Positions 33,909 to 42,642 of a stretch of DNA of 64,000 bases are shown here, in pieces; position 1 is the stretch's first letter; each line of letters starts with the position of its first letter. A program made the translations under genes and the position numbers. The DNA is from Streptomyces sp. SS1-1. Lineage in GTDB: Bacteria; Actinomycetota; Actinomycetes; Streptomycetales; Streptomycetaceae. The stretch is taken from positions 4,752,501 through 4,816,500 of the forward strand of contig NZ_WBXN01000004.1 in assembly GCF_008973465.1 (NCBI RefSeq), in the 5' to 3' direction. The notes beneath the pieces are model-generated. The model did no database searches and was not told the origin of the DNA. It saw only the letters and a list, made by a program, of their open reading frames with translations.

Positions 33909-36262
33909 CACTGGCAGGCCTCGCAGGACTCGGGGTTCTCAAGGGAGCAGGCGACCGCGTCGGGGTCGGTGACCTGCTGGACGGGGACGGTGGCGCGGGC
34001 GGCACGGGCGATCCGGGTCGCCGGGCGCGAGCGCAGGTAGTACGTCGTCTTCAGCCCCTGCTTCCAGGCGTACGCGTACATCGAGGAGAGCTTGCCGATG
34101 GTCGGCGTCTCCAGGAACAGGTTCAGGGACTGCGACTGGTCGAGGAACGGGGTGCGGGCCGCCGCCATGTCGATCAGGCCGCGCTGCGGGATCTCCCAGG
34201 CCGTGCGGTACAGCGCCCGTACGTCCGCCGGGATCCAGGCGAAGTCCTGCACCGAGCCGTTGGCCTCGCGCAGTGCCTCGCGGGTGCGGGCGTCCCACAC
34301 GCCGAGCCGCTTCAGCTCCTCCACCAGGTAGGAGTTGACCTGGAGGAACTCGCCGGACAGCGTCTCGCGCTTGAACAGGTTGGAGACCTGCGGCTCGATG
34401 CACTCGTAGACACCGGCGATGGACGCGATCGTGGCGGTGGGCGCGATCGCCAGCAGCAGCGAGTTGCGCAGCCCGGTCGTGGCGATCCGCTCGCGCAGCG
34501 CGGCCCAGCGCTCGGGCCAGGCCGGCTCGACGTCGTAGTGGTCGGGGTGCAGCACACCCCGCGCGGTCCGCGTCCTCTCCCAGGCCGGCACCGGGCCCTC
34601 GCGCTCGGCGAGGCCGGCGGACGCCTCGTACGCGGCGAGCATGATCCGCTCGGCGATCCGGGTGGACAGCGCCTTGGCCTCGGCGGAGTCGAAGGGCAGC
34701 CGCAGCTGGAAGAAGACGTCCTGCAGGCCCATCGCGCCCAGGCCCACCGGACGCCACCGGGCGTTGGAACGGCCGGCCTGCTCGGTCGGGTAGAAGTTGA
34801 TGTCCACGACCCGGTCGAGGAACGTGACGGCCGTGCGGACCGTCTCGTCCAGGCGCTCCCAGTCGATGTCGCCGTCCCGCACGAACGCGCCCAGGTTGAC
34901 CGAGCCCAGGTTGCAGACCGCCGTCTCCCCGTCGTCCGTGACCTCCAGGATCTCGGTGCACAGGTTGGAGGAGTGCACGACGTGGCCGGGCAGGGCGGTC
35001 TGGTTGGCGGTGCGGTTGGCGGCGTCCTTGAAGGTCATCCAGCCGTTGCCGGTCTGCGCGAGGGTGCGCATCATGCGGCCGTACAGCTCCCGGGCCGGGA
35101 GGGTCTTGCGGGCCAGCCCCTCGCGCTCCGCCGCGCGGTAGGCGGCGTCGAACTCCTCGCCCCACAGGTCGACCAGTTCGGGCACGTCGGCGGGGGAGAA
35201 CAGGCTCCACGTCCCGTCGGCCTCGACCCGGCGCATGAACTCGTCCGGCACCCAGTGCGCGAGGTTCAGATTGTGCGTACGGCGGGCGTCCTCACCGGTG
35301 TTGTCCCGCAGCTCCAGGAACTCCTCGATGTCGGAGTGCCAGGTCTCCAGGTAGACCGCGGCGGCGCCCTTGCGCCGGCCGCCCTGGTTCACGGCCGCCA
35401 CGGAGGCGTCCAGTGTCTTCAGGAACGGCACGATGCCGTTGGAGTGCCCGTTGGTGCCCCGGATCAGCGAACCCCGGGCGCGGACGCGGGAGTACGACAG
35501 ACCGATGCCGCCCGCGTGCTTGGAGAGGCGCGCGACCTGGTGGTACCGGTCGTAGATCGAGTCCAGTTCGTCCTTGGGGGAGTCCAGGAGGTAGCAGGAC
35601 GACATCTGGGGGTGCCGGGTGCCGGAGTTGAAGAGCGTGGGGGAGGACGGCAGGTACTCCAGGCGGCTCATCAGCCGGTAGAGCGCGGCGACCTCGTCCA
35701 CCGCCCCCGCGCTGTCGTCCGCGGCGAGACCGGCGGCGACCCGCAGCAGGAAGTGCTGGGGCGTCTCGATGACCTTGCGGGTGTGCGGGTGCCGCAGCAG
35801 ATAGCGGCTGTGCAGGGTGCGCAGCCCGAAGTAGCCGAACCGGTCGTCGGCGGCGGGGTCGACGAGCGCGTCGAGCCGGGCGGCGTGCGTGCGGGCGAAC
35901 GCGGCGGTCCGGTCGGCGATCAGGCCCTCGCGGTGGCCGGTCGCGACGGACCCGGTGAAGGTCGTGACGCCCTGCGAGGCCGCCTCGGCGGCGATGGAGA
36001 GGGTGAGCAGCCGCGCGGCCAGCCTGCTGTACGCGGGGTCCTCGGAGATGAGCCCGGCCGCCGCCTCGGTGGCGAGCTCGCGCAACTCCGTCTCGTCGGC
36101 CCGGGCGGACCGGCCGCGCAGCGCGGCGGCGGCGACCCGGCCGGGGTCGGCGTCGGGGAGGTCGGCGGTCAGCTCGGTCAGGGTCCGCAGCAGCGCGGCA
36201 CCGGGACCGTCGTTCTCCGGTTGGGCCGCCGCTGAGGCCGGTTCGGCTGGCGCGATCGTCAC
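33908..36262 (-). CDS. nrdA: Class I ribonucleotide reductase, large (catalytic) subunit
   Basis: A 784-residue NrdA. GTG 36262 is chosen because GAGGGAGAG lies 6 bases upstream; another GTG at 36286 has no such site. Active-site elements: SSCYLLDSP (first redox Cys), SNLCTEI (Asn, thiyl-radical Cys, Glu), AVCNLGSVNL (second redox Cys) and the C-terminal CEAC pair that is re-reduced by thioredoxin. I see no clear ATP-cone at the N-terminus. It is controlled by the cobalamin riboswitch in its leader. Confidence 0.95.
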   Translation of the reverse strand: MTIAPAEPASAAAQPENDGPGAALLRTLTELTADLPDADPGRVAAAALRGRSARADETELRELATEAAAGLISEDPAYSRLAARLLTLSIAAEAASQGVTTFTGSVATGHREGLIADRTAAFARTHAARLDALVDPAADDRFGYFGLRTLHSRYLLRHPHTRKVIETPQHFLLRVAAGLAADDSAGAVDEVAALYRLMSRLEYLPSSPTLFNSGTRHPQMSSCYLLDSPKDELDSIYDRYHQVARLSKHAGGIGLSYSRVRARGSLIRGTNGHSNGIVPFLKTLDASVAAVNQGGRRKGAAAVYLETWHSDIEEFLELRDNTGEDARRTHNLNLAHWVPDEFMRRVEADGTWSLFSPADVPELVDLWGEEFDAAYRAAEREGLARKTLPARELYGRMMRTLAQTGNGWMTFKDAANRTANQTALPGHVVHSSNLCTEILEVTDDGETAVCNLGSVNLGAFVRDGDIDWERLDETVRTAVTFLDRVVDINFYPTEQAGRSNARWRPVGLGAMGLQDVFFQLRLPFDSAEAKALSTRIAERIMLAAYEASAGLAEREGPVPAWERTRTARGVLHPDHYDVEPAWPERWAALRERIATTGLRNSLLLAIAPTATIASIAGVYECIEPQVSNLFKRETLSGEFLQVNSYLVEELKRLGVWDARTREALREANGSVQDFAWIPADVRALYRTAWEIPQRGLIDMAAARTPFLDQSQSLNLFLETPTIGKLSSMYAYAWKQGLKTTYYLRSRPATRIARAARATVPVQQVTDPDAVACSLENPESCEACQ

Positions 36263-36396
36263 GTGAGGCTCTCCCTCGCTCGGCACAGGGCCTTGCGGAG
36301 GGCAGGGGGCAGCTCACGAGCGCACGGGGCGTCGCGTCCACCGGCCCATTCCACGAGGCCCGGACGTCGGAGCGCACCGGCCGGGTGGCCGGGACG

Positions 36397-36500
36397 CACT
36401 GTCGGCAGGTCCTCGGACTGACGAAGCGCATGAGACATGCACAAGTACACCGTTGCGGGACAGTTCCGGATTCGCACCGGATTCCCCTGCGGCGACAGCG
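36397..36500 (-). promoter_or_regulatory. Cobalamin (AdoCbl) riboswitch of nrdABS
   Basis: Read on the minus strand, the element opens with CGCTGTCG and closes with CGACAGTG, an 8-base closing stem. Inside are the conserved CCGGTGCGAATCCGG and CTGTCCCGCAACGGTG blocks and, near the 3' end, a B12-box match (AGTCCGAGGACCTGCC). About 134 bases separate it from nrdA. Coenzyme B12 binding is expected to switch the class I reductase off when the B12-dependent class II enzyme (encoded elsewhere) can work, as described in S. coelicolor. Confidence 0.92.
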
Positions 36501-36563
36501 AGCATGAGCATACATCTTGTGCTCGCCTGCCGCGCCACCCCTAGATGTTGTGGCGTACTGGTG

Positions 36564-37070
36564 TCAGAGCGTCAACTCGTAGGTCACGAGCGTGAGGTCG
36601 AGGAGCTCCGGCAGCGGGTTCCAGTCCCGCTCCCGCGTACGGACGAAGCCCAGCCGCTCGTAGAGGCGGTGGGCGCTGTGCATGGTGGGCTGGGAGGAGA
36701 GGACCACGCGCACACAGCCCGCCGTGGCGCGGGCGCGGTCGACGCAGGCGCGCACGAGCGCCTCGCCGGCGCCCCGGCCCCGGGCCGCGCGGTCGACGGC
36801 GAGCATACGGATCTCCGCCTCGCCGGGGCCCGCCAGATCGGCCATCGGGCCGCCCTCGGGGACGAAGGTCACACCGCCGAGGAGGCGGCCGTGCTCGACG
36901 GCCACGAGCACCTGCGCGGCCGCCGCGCGCTTGGCCACGTCCTTCAGCTCGCCGAGGTAGGCGTCGTCCTCGCCGAAGTCGAGGAAGCCGTCCTGGAGGT
37001 AGGCCTGTGCGGTGATCTCGCCCAGAGGGCCGTACTCGCCGGGGTCCGCCGGCCGGATCACGATGTCCAT
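36564..37070 (-). CDS. GNAT-family N-acetyltransferase
   Basis: A 168-residue GNAT protein starting MDIVIRPADPGEY. The acetyl-CoA-binding motif A reads VDRAARGRGAGEALVRAC (about residues 97-114), with LYERLGFVRTRERDW at the end of the fold. The acceptor substrate is unknown. It is read towards the riboswitch, separate from nrdA, and lies downstream of the symporter gene. Confidence 0.87.
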   Translation of the reverse strand: MDIVIRPADPGEYGPLGEITAQAYLQDGFLDFGEDDAYLGELKDVAKRAAAAQVLVAVEHGRLLGGVTFVPEGGPMADLAGPGEAEIRMLAVDRAARGRGAGEALVRACVDRARATAGCVRVVLSSQPTMHSAHRLYERLGFVRTRERDWNPLPELLDLTLVTYELTL

Positions 37071-37143
37071 ACCGCCGAGTGTGCCGTACGCACGCAGCGG
37101 CGGGCCGCCGGATCTCTCCGACGGCCCGCCGCTCACGGGTGGT

Positions 37144-38772
37144 TCAGTGGGACGAGCCCGCCGTGGCCGGCGGCAGTTCCACCTGGACGCCGGGGTCGCC
37201 CGCGTCCGCCGTGTAGTCCTCCGGCTTCGTCTCGTCGACGCCGTCCGGGGCCTTCGCGGCCTTCAGGACGAACGTCAGGACGACGGTGACCAGCACGTTG
37301 AGCACGAACGCCGTCAGACCGATGTAGCCGATCTCACCGATGCCCGGGATCTCCTTGGAGGAGCCGCCGAAGTGCTTCTGCGCCGGGGTCGCCACCCCGT
37401 ACGCGGCGAGCGTGCCGTAGACCATGCCGACCGCCCAGCCGGCCAGCAGGGCCCAGCGGTGGAACCAGCGGGTGAACAGGCCGCCGACCAGGGCCGGGAA
37501 GGTCTGCAGGATCCAGATTCCGCCCAGCAGCTGGAAGTTGATGGCGACCGTCTTGTCCATGGTGAGGACGAAGACCAGCGCGCCCACCTTCACCAGCAGC
37601 GACACCAGCTTGGAGACCTTGGTCTCCTGGGCGGGCGTGGCGTCCGGCTTGATGAAGTCCTTGTAGATGTTGCGGGTGAACAGGTTCGCCGCCGCGATGG
37701 ACATGATCGCCGCCGGCACCAGCGCGCCGATGCCGATGGCCGCGAAGGCCACGCCCGCGAACCAGGCCGGGAACATGTCCTCGAACAGCTGCGGGATCGC
37801 CAGCTGCCCGTTCTGCACCTTGATCCCGGCCGCGATCGCCATGAAGCCCAGCAGGGCCAGCAGGCCCAGCATCAGGGAGTACAGCGGCAGGATCGTGGTG
37901 TTGCGCCGGATCACCTCACGGCTGCGCGAGGACAGCGTCGCGGTGATCGAGTGCGGGTACATGAACAGCGCGAGCGCGGAGCCCAGCGCCAGCGTGGCGT
38001 ACGTCCACTGGGTCGCGTCGCCCGGGGTGAGCGCCCCGCGCGGGGCACCCGTCTTCGGGTTCGGCTCCGCGAAGGCGTCGCCCGCCTTGGCGAAGATCTC
38101 GTCGAAGCCGCCGAGCTTGATCGGGATGTAGATGATCGCCACCGCGATGACGATGTAGATCAGCGTGTCCTTCACGAAGGCGATCAGCGCGGGGGCGCGC
38201 AGTCCCGACGAGTAGGTGTACGCCGCCAGCACGCCGAAGGCGATGAGCAGCGGCAGGTCCTTGACGAACCAGTTGGTGCTCTCGCCGCCGCCGACGCCCA
38301 TCACGTCCAGGACGGCCTGGATGCCGACCAGCTGGAGCGCGATGTAGGGCATCGTCGCCAGGATGCCGGTGACCGCCACGGCCAGCGACAGGCTCTTGGA
38401 GCCGAACCGTCCGCGCACGAAGTCCGAGGTCGTCACATAGCCGTGCTTGTGCGACACCGACCACAGCCGCGGCAGGAACGTGAAGATCAGCGGGTAGACC
38501 AGGATGGTGTACGGCACCGCGAAGAAGCCCGCCGCGCCGGCCGCGTAGATCGCCGCCGGGACCGCCACGAAGGTGTACGCGGTGTACAGGTCGCCGCCGA
38601 GCAGGAACCAGGTCACCCAGGTGCCGAACGACCGGCCGCCCAGGCCCCATTCGTCGAGGCTGTGCTCGTTGTCGGCCTTGCGCCAGCGCGCGGCCAGGAA
38701 CCCCATGACCGTGACGGCCAGGAAGAAGAAGATGAAGACGCCGAGCGCGACGCCGTTCACGCCGTCGTTCAT
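37144..38772 (-). CDS. Sodium:solute symporter (SSS family, MctP/ActP-like)
   Basis: A 542-residue transporter with about 13 membrane helices and SSS-family features, including the DEWGLGGRSFGTW segment (about residues 40-52) after helix 1. It resembles the monocarboxylate/acetate uptake branch; the real substrate is unproven. It overlaps the upstream DUF3311 gene by 4 bases (ATGA), a conserved pairing. Confidence 0.9.
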   Translation of the reverse strand: MNDGVNGVALGVFIFFFLAVTVMGFLAARWRKADNEHSLDEWGLGGRSFGTWVTWFLLGGDLYTAYTFVAVPAAIYAAGAAGFFAVPYTILVYPLIFTFLPRLWSVSHKHGYVTTSDFVRGRFGSKSLSLAVAVTGILATMPYIALQLVGIQAVLDVMGVGGGESTNWFVKDLPLLIAFGVLAAYTYSSGLRAPALIAFVKDTLIYIVIAVAIIYIPIKLGGFDEIFAKAGDAFAEPNPKTGAPRGALTPGDATQWTYATLALGSALALFMYPHSITATLSSRSREVIRRNTTILPLYSLMLGLLALLGFMAIAAGIKVQNGQLAIPQLFEDMFPAWFAGVAFAAIGIGALVPAAIMSIAAANLFTRNIYKDFIKPDATPAQETKVSKLVSLLVKVGALVFVLTMDKTVAINFQLLGGIWILQTFPALVGGLFTRWFHRWALLAGWAVGMVYGTLAAYGVATPAQKHFGGSSKEIPGIGEIGYIGLTAFVLNVLVTVVLTFVLKAAKAPDGVDETKPEDYTADAGDPGVQVELPPATAGSSH

Positions 38773-39032
38773 TCCGCCGCACCGCCCTTCCGCGGGGCGC
38801 GGGCGCGCTGGTCACGCTGCCACAGCTTGTACGCCGTCATGGTCAGCAGCGTCGAGAGCAGCACCCACAGCATCTGGTACCAGTAGAAGAAGGGGATGCC
38901 GATGAACTCCGGGTCGGTCTTGGCGTACGAACCCACCCACAGCATCGCCACGAAGGGCGCGGCCAGGCAGAGGCCGATGACCACCCGGGTCGGCGTCACC
39001 ACGCCTCTGTTCACTTCTGGGGCATCTGACAT
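38769..39032 (-). CDS. DUF3311 small membrane protein, symporter partner
   Basis: An 87-residue protein with two membrane helices (VVIGLCLAAPFVAMLWVGSY and FYWYQMLWVLLSTLLTMTAY) and a basic C-terminus. DUF3311 genes regularly precede an SSS symporter, suggesting an accessory subunit. It is coupled to the symporter by a 4-base overlap. Confidence 0.85.
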   Translation of the reverse strand: MSDAPEVNRGVVTPTRVVIGLCLAAPFVAMLWVGSYAKTDPEFIGIPFFYWYQMLWVLLSTLLTMTAYKLWQRDQRARAPRKGGAAE

Positions 39033-39180
39033 CTGACGGCTCCGTCCCCTTGTTGATCGCCTGTGAAATGCCCGGGCAATCTAGGTGACGGCGCGACCGC
39101 AGCGGAAGGCCTCGGTCACGGTTCGGATGTGGAGGAATCGTGTACGCGCCACAGGGCGGCTGAGCAGCGGCGTTGACGCC

Positions 39181-39945
39181 TCAGTCCTGCGGCCGCTTCA
39201 GTCGCGCGACGAACTTGTACCGGTCGCCGCGGTAGACCGAGCGCACCCACTCCACCGGCTGTCCGGTGCGGTCCAGGGAGTGCCGGGACAGCATGAGCAT
39301 CGGCAGGCCCACGTCGGTGCCGAGCAGGCCGGCCTCGCGGGGGGTGGCCAGGGAGGTCTCGATGGTCTCCTCGGCCTCGGCGAGGTGCACGTCGTAGACC
39401 TCGGCGAGGGCGGTGTACAGCGAGGTGTACTTGACCAGCGACCGGCGCAGGGCGGGGAAGCGCTTGGCCGACAGATGCGTGGTCTCGATGGCCATCGGCT
39501 CGCCGTTCGCCATGCGCAGCCGCTCGATGCGCAGCACCCGGCCGCCGGCCGTGATGTCGAGCAGGCCGGCCAGGCGGTCGTCGGCGGTGATGTACCCGAT
39601 GTCCAGCAACTGGGAGGTCGGCTCCAGGCCCTGGGCGCGCATGTCCTCGGTGTACGAGGTGAGTTGCAGCGCCTGCGACACCTTCGGCTTGGCGACGAAC
39701 GTGCCCTTGCCCTGGATGCGCTCCAGCCGGCCCTCGACGACGAGTTCCTGCAGGGCCTGGCGCACGGTCGTGCGCGAGGTGTCGAACTCGGCGGCGAGCG
39801 TGCGCTCGGGCGGCACCGGGGTGCCGGGCGCCTGGGTCTCCGTCATGTCGAGGAGGTGCTTCTTCAGGCGGTAGTACTTGGGCACGCGGGCGGTACGGAC
39901 GGGGACGCCGCTCTCGTTCTCCGCACTGCTGACGTCGGTGCTCAT
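39181..39945 (-). CDS. dasR: GntR/HutC-family regulator DasR
   Basis: A 254-residue regulator, almost identical to what I recall of S. coelicolor DasR. The winged helix-turn-helix contains TLAAEFDTSRTTVRQALQEL (about residues 50-69); the C-terminal UTRA domain binds glucosamine-6-phosphate and related ligands, releasing DNA. DasR represses GlcNAc and chitin uptake and controls antibiotic and developmental genes. AAGGCGG precedes ATG 39945. A DasR site lies about 105 bases upstream, so autoregulation is likely. Confidence 0.97.
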   Translation of the reverse strand: MSTDVSSAENESGVPVRTARVPKYYRLKKHLLDMTETQAPGTPVPPERTLAAEFDTSRTTVRQALQELVVEGRLERIQGKGTFVAKPKVSQALQLTSYTEDMRAQGLEPTSQLLDIGYITADDRLAGLLDITAGGRVLRIERLRMANGEPMAIETTHLSAKRFPALRRSLVKYTSLYTALAEVYDVHLAEAEETIETSLATPREAGLLGTDVGLPMLMLSRHSLDRTGQPVEWVRSVYRGDRYKFVARLKRPQD

Positions 39946-40048
39946 GCTCCGCCTTCCCGGCTCCGGCTGCGGCTCACATCGTGGCACGCGCGCGTGGGGC
40001 CTGTCCCCGTACGCTCCGTGATCTGTTCTGTATACCGTCGCCGCGCCG

Positions 40049-40064
40049 TTTGGTCTAGTCCACA
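40049..40064. promoter_or_regulatory. DasR-binding site (dre) near dasR
   Basis: TTTGGTCTAGTCCACA matches 13 of 16 positions of the published consensus A(C/G)TGGTCTAGACCA(C/G)T. It is 105 bases upstream of the dasR start. Confidence 0.85.
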
Positions 40065-40193
40065 GAATGCAGTGGTATAGCGACTGATGGCGGCTGTGAA
40101 TCGCCTTTTCGAGGGTTTCTTACTTAAAGGTTCCTGCATATGTAGGTCGCATAACGGCTGGTCGGAGCGTATTCCACCACCCTTGACACCCCT

Positions 40194-40209
40194 TCTGGTC
40201 TGGTCCAAG
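40194..40209. promoter_or_regulatory. DasR-binding site (dre), overlapping dasA promoter
   Basis: TCTGGTCTGGTCCAAG, a weaker dre match, starts 6 bases after the TTGACA -35 box of dasA, so bound DasR would block RNA polymerase. Confidence 0.65.
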
Positions 40210-40217
40210 CTCCGGGT

Positions 40218-40233
40218 ACTGGTCTACACCATT
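40218..40233. promoter_or_regulatory. DasR-binding site (dre) upstream of dasA
   Basis: ACTGGTCTACACCATT, a strong dre match 70 bases upstream of the dasA start. Together with the site at 40194 it forms a tandem pair 24 bases apart. Confidence 0.85.
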
Positions 40234-40302
40234 GGTCCAGGTCCCGGCCCATCGCTAGTGCGGGGAGGCAGGGGGGTTTGTGGCATCCCTGAGGAGGGTG
40301 GC

Positions 40303-41580
40303 GTGAAGCGCAGGCTGATATCCGCGATCGGTGTCGCGGGCATGATGATCTCCCTGGCGGCGTGCGGGGGCGACAACGGCGACGGCGACGGAAAGGCCGG
40401 GGCGGACGGCTACGCGGGCCAGACGCTGACGGTGTGGGTGATGGACGGTTCCTCGCCCGACCAGTGGCAGAAGGACGTCGCCGCGGCGTTCGAGAAGAAG
40501 ACCAAGGCCAAGGTCAAGTTCGAGATCCAGCAGTGGAACGGCATCCAGCAGAAGCTGACCACCGCGCTCTCCGAGGACAACCCGCCGGACGTCTTCGAGA
40601 TCGGCAACACCCAGACCCCGGCGTACGCCAAGACCGGCGGCCTCGCCGACCTGGCGGACCTCAAGAACGAGATCGGCGGCGAGTGGACGGCGTCCCTCAA
40701 CGAGTCCTCGATCTTCGAGGGCAAGCAGTACGCGGCGCCCTGGTACTTCGCCAACCGCGTCGTGCTCTACAACAAGAAGATCTGGGCCGACGCCGGCATC
40801 AAGGACACGCCCAAGACCCGCGACGAGTTCTACGCCGACCTCAAGCAGATCGGCGAGAAGACCGACGCCGAGCCGATCTACCTGCCCGGCCAGAACTGGT
40901 ACCACTTCGTCGGCCTCACCATCGGTGAGGGCGTCCAGCTCGTGAAGGAGCAGGACGGCAAGTACGTCTCCAACCTCGCCGACCCCAAGGTCGCCGCCGC
41001 GATGGAGACCTACAAGAAGTTCCAGGCCCTGTCCAAGGCCCCCAAGGACAAGGACGAGGCCACCCCGCAGCAGGGCGAGGTCTTCGGCAAGGGCAACGTC
41101 GGCGCCTTCATCGGCATGGGCTGGGAGGCCGGCATCGCCACCAAGGCGAACCCGAAGATCGAGAAGGAGATCGGCTACTTCACCATCCCCGGTGCCACGG
41201 CCGACAAGCCCGAGGGCGTCTTCCTCGGCGGCTCCAACCTCGCGGTCGCCGCGGGCAGCAAGAAGCAGGAGCTGGCCAAGGAGTTCCTGAAGATCGCCCT
41301 GTCCGACACCTACGAGGGCGAGCTCGCCAAGCTCAACGGCGTCATCCCCAACAAGGAGTCGCTGCAGAGCAACCTCAAGGGCAACGTGGTCGCCGAGGCC
41401 GCCGCGCCGGCCGCCGCGGGCGGTGGCACCACGCCGCTGATCCCCGAGTGGGCCGCCGTGGAGAACGCGCCGAACCCGGTGAAGACGTACATGACCGCCG
41501 TGCTGAACGGCAAGTCCCCGGCCGCCGCCGCCAAGCAGGTCGAGGACGAGTTCAACAAGCGCCTCGCGCAGCAGCAGTAA
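40303..41580 (+). CDS. dasA: Chitobiose/GlcNAc ABC transporter, binding lipoprotein DasA
   Basis: A 425-residue family 1 extracellular solute-binding protein. The signal peptide ends in the lipobox LAAC with lipidated Cys21, followed by a Gly/Asp-rich linker. GTG 40303 follows GAGGAGG. DasA binds N,N'-diacetylchitobiose and longer chitin oligomers and delivers them to DasB-DasC. Two DasR sites upstream repress it. A stem-loop directly after the gene may raise its level above the permeases. Confidence 0.95.
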   Translation: MKRRLISAIGVAGMMISLAACGGDNGDGDGKAGADGYAGQTLTVWVMDGSSPDQWQKDVAAAFEKKTKAKVKFEIQQWNGIQQKLTTALSEDNPPDVFEIGNTQTPAYAKTGGLADLADLKNEIGGEWTASLNESSIFEGKQYAAPWYFANRVVLYNKKIWADAGIKDTPKTRDEFYADLKQIGEKTDAEPIYLPGQNWYHFVGLTIGEGVQLVKEQDGKYVSNLADPKVAAAMETYKKFQALSKAPKDKDEATPQQGEVFGKGNVGAFIGMGWEAGIATKANPKIEKEIGYFTIPGATADKPEGVFLGGSNLAVAAGSKKQELAKEFLKIALSDTYEGELAKLNGVIPNKESLQSNLKGNVVAEAAAPAAAGGGTTPLIPEWAAVENAPNPVKTYMTAVLNGKSPAAAAKQVEDEFNKRLAQQQ

Positions 41581-41587
41581 GGGCACC

Positions 41588-41624
41588 GGGTGCGGGGGCC
41601 GGCCTTCGGGCCGCCCCCGCACCC
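41588..41624 (+). terminator. Stem-loop between dasA and dasB
   Basis: An inverted repeat (41588-41604 with 41609-41624, one bulged base, TTCG-containing loop) lies 8 bases after dasA and 35 before dasB. There is no U-tract. It probably works as a partial terminator or mRNA-stabilising end rather than a complete stop, because dasBC lack an obvious promoter of their own. Confidence 0.65.
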
Positions 41625-41658
41625 TCGTTCCGGTAGGTCGAGAAGAGAGATCGCGAGC

Positions 41659-42642
41659 ATGACCGTGCAGACCGAACGGCCGCCCTCCGGTCCGGTGGAC
41701 GTGGCGAAGACGACGCCGGGCCCCGGCGGGCGCAGACCCGCGACGGGGAAGCGCGCGGGCGCGTTCGTCCCGTACCTCCTGCTGCTGCCGGCCTGCGCGG
41801 CCACCGTGCTGCTGCTCGGCTGGCCGCTGCTGAAGGACGTGCTGCTGTCGTTCCAGAACCTCAACATGGCGCAGCTGATCCAGCACGTCACCGAGTGGAA
41901 CGGCGTCGAGAACTACCAGCAGGTCCTCACCGGCGAGGACTTCTGGCGCGTCACCCTGCGCTCGATCCTGTTCACGGCGGTCAACGTCGTCCTGATCATG
42001 GTCGCGGGCACGCTGATCGGCCTGCTGCTCGCCCGCCTCGGCAAGCGGATGCGGCTCACGCTCATGATGGGGCTCGTACTGGCCTGGGCGATGCCCGTGG
42101 TCGCCGCGAGCACCGTCTACCAGTGGCTGTTCGCCCAGCGCTTCGGCGTCGTCAACTGGGTGCTCGACAAGCTCGGCTGGCACTCGATGGCCGACTACAG
42201 CTGGACCAGCAGCCAGATGTCCACGTTCTTCGTGGTCACGCTGCTGATCGTGTGGATGTCGATCCCGTTCGTCGCGATCAACCTCTACGCGGCCACGACC
42301 ACCATCCCCAGCGAGCTGTACGAGGCCGCGTCCCTGGACGGCGCGGGCGTGTGGAAGAGCTTCACCACGGTGACCATGCCGTTCCTGCGGCCCTTCCTCT
42401 ACGCCACGACCTTCCTCGAGGTCATCTGGGTCTTCAAGGCGTTCGTGCAGGTCTTCACCATCAACGGCGGCGGCCCCGACCGGCTCACCGAGATCCTGCC
42501 CGTCTACGCCTACATCGAGGGCGTCGGCAACCAGCACTACGGCATGGGCGCCGCGATCGCCGTCCTGACCATCCTGATCCTGCTCGGCCTGACCGCGTAC
42601 TACCTCAGGATCGTGCTCAAGCAAGAGGAGGACGAGCTGTGA
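41659..42642 (+). CDS. dasB: Chitobiose ABC transporter permease DasB
   Basis: A 327-residue permease with six predicted membrane helices and the EAA loop (EAASLDGAGVWKSF) that docks on the ATPase. A polar N-terminus of about 35 residues precedes helix 1. ATG 41659 is chosen over the longer in-frame start at 41590, which lies in the dasA stem-loop. It overlaps dasC by 4 bases. The ATPase is not encoded here; in Streptomyces the shared ATPase MsiK serves this system. Confidence 0.94.
   Translation: MTVQTERPPSGPVDVAKTTPGPGGRRPATGKRAGAFVPYLLLLPACAATVLLLGWPLLKDVLLSFQNLNMAQLIQHVTEWNGVENYQQVLTGEDFWRVTLRSILFTAVNVVLIMVAGTLIGLLLARLGKRMRLTLMMGLVLAWAMPVVAASTVYQWLFAQRFGVVNWVLDKLGWHSMADYSWTSSQMSTFFVVTLLIVWMSIPFVAINLYAATTTIPSELYEAASLDGAGVWKSFTTVTMPFLRPFLYATTFLEVIWVFKAFVQVFTINGGGPDRLTEILPVYAYIEGVGNQHYGMGAAIAVLTILILLGLTAYYLRIVLKQEEDEL

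Larger units (their letters stand above)
39988..40302. promoter_or_regulatory. dasR-dasA divergent regulatory region
   Basis: A 315-base non-coding stretch, partly AT-rich. It holds three DasR sites (listed separately), a TTGACA -35 box at 40183-40188 for dasA, and a near-palindrome CCTGCATATGTAGG at 40133-40146 that matches no site I can name. A GAGGAGG ribosome-binding site at 40291-40297 serves the dasA GTG start. Confidence 0.8.

Noticed and set aside
36259..36477. Short minus-strand frame in the nrdA leader
   Set aside because: It overlaps the cobalamin riboswitch core and has no coding bias; treated as structured RNA.
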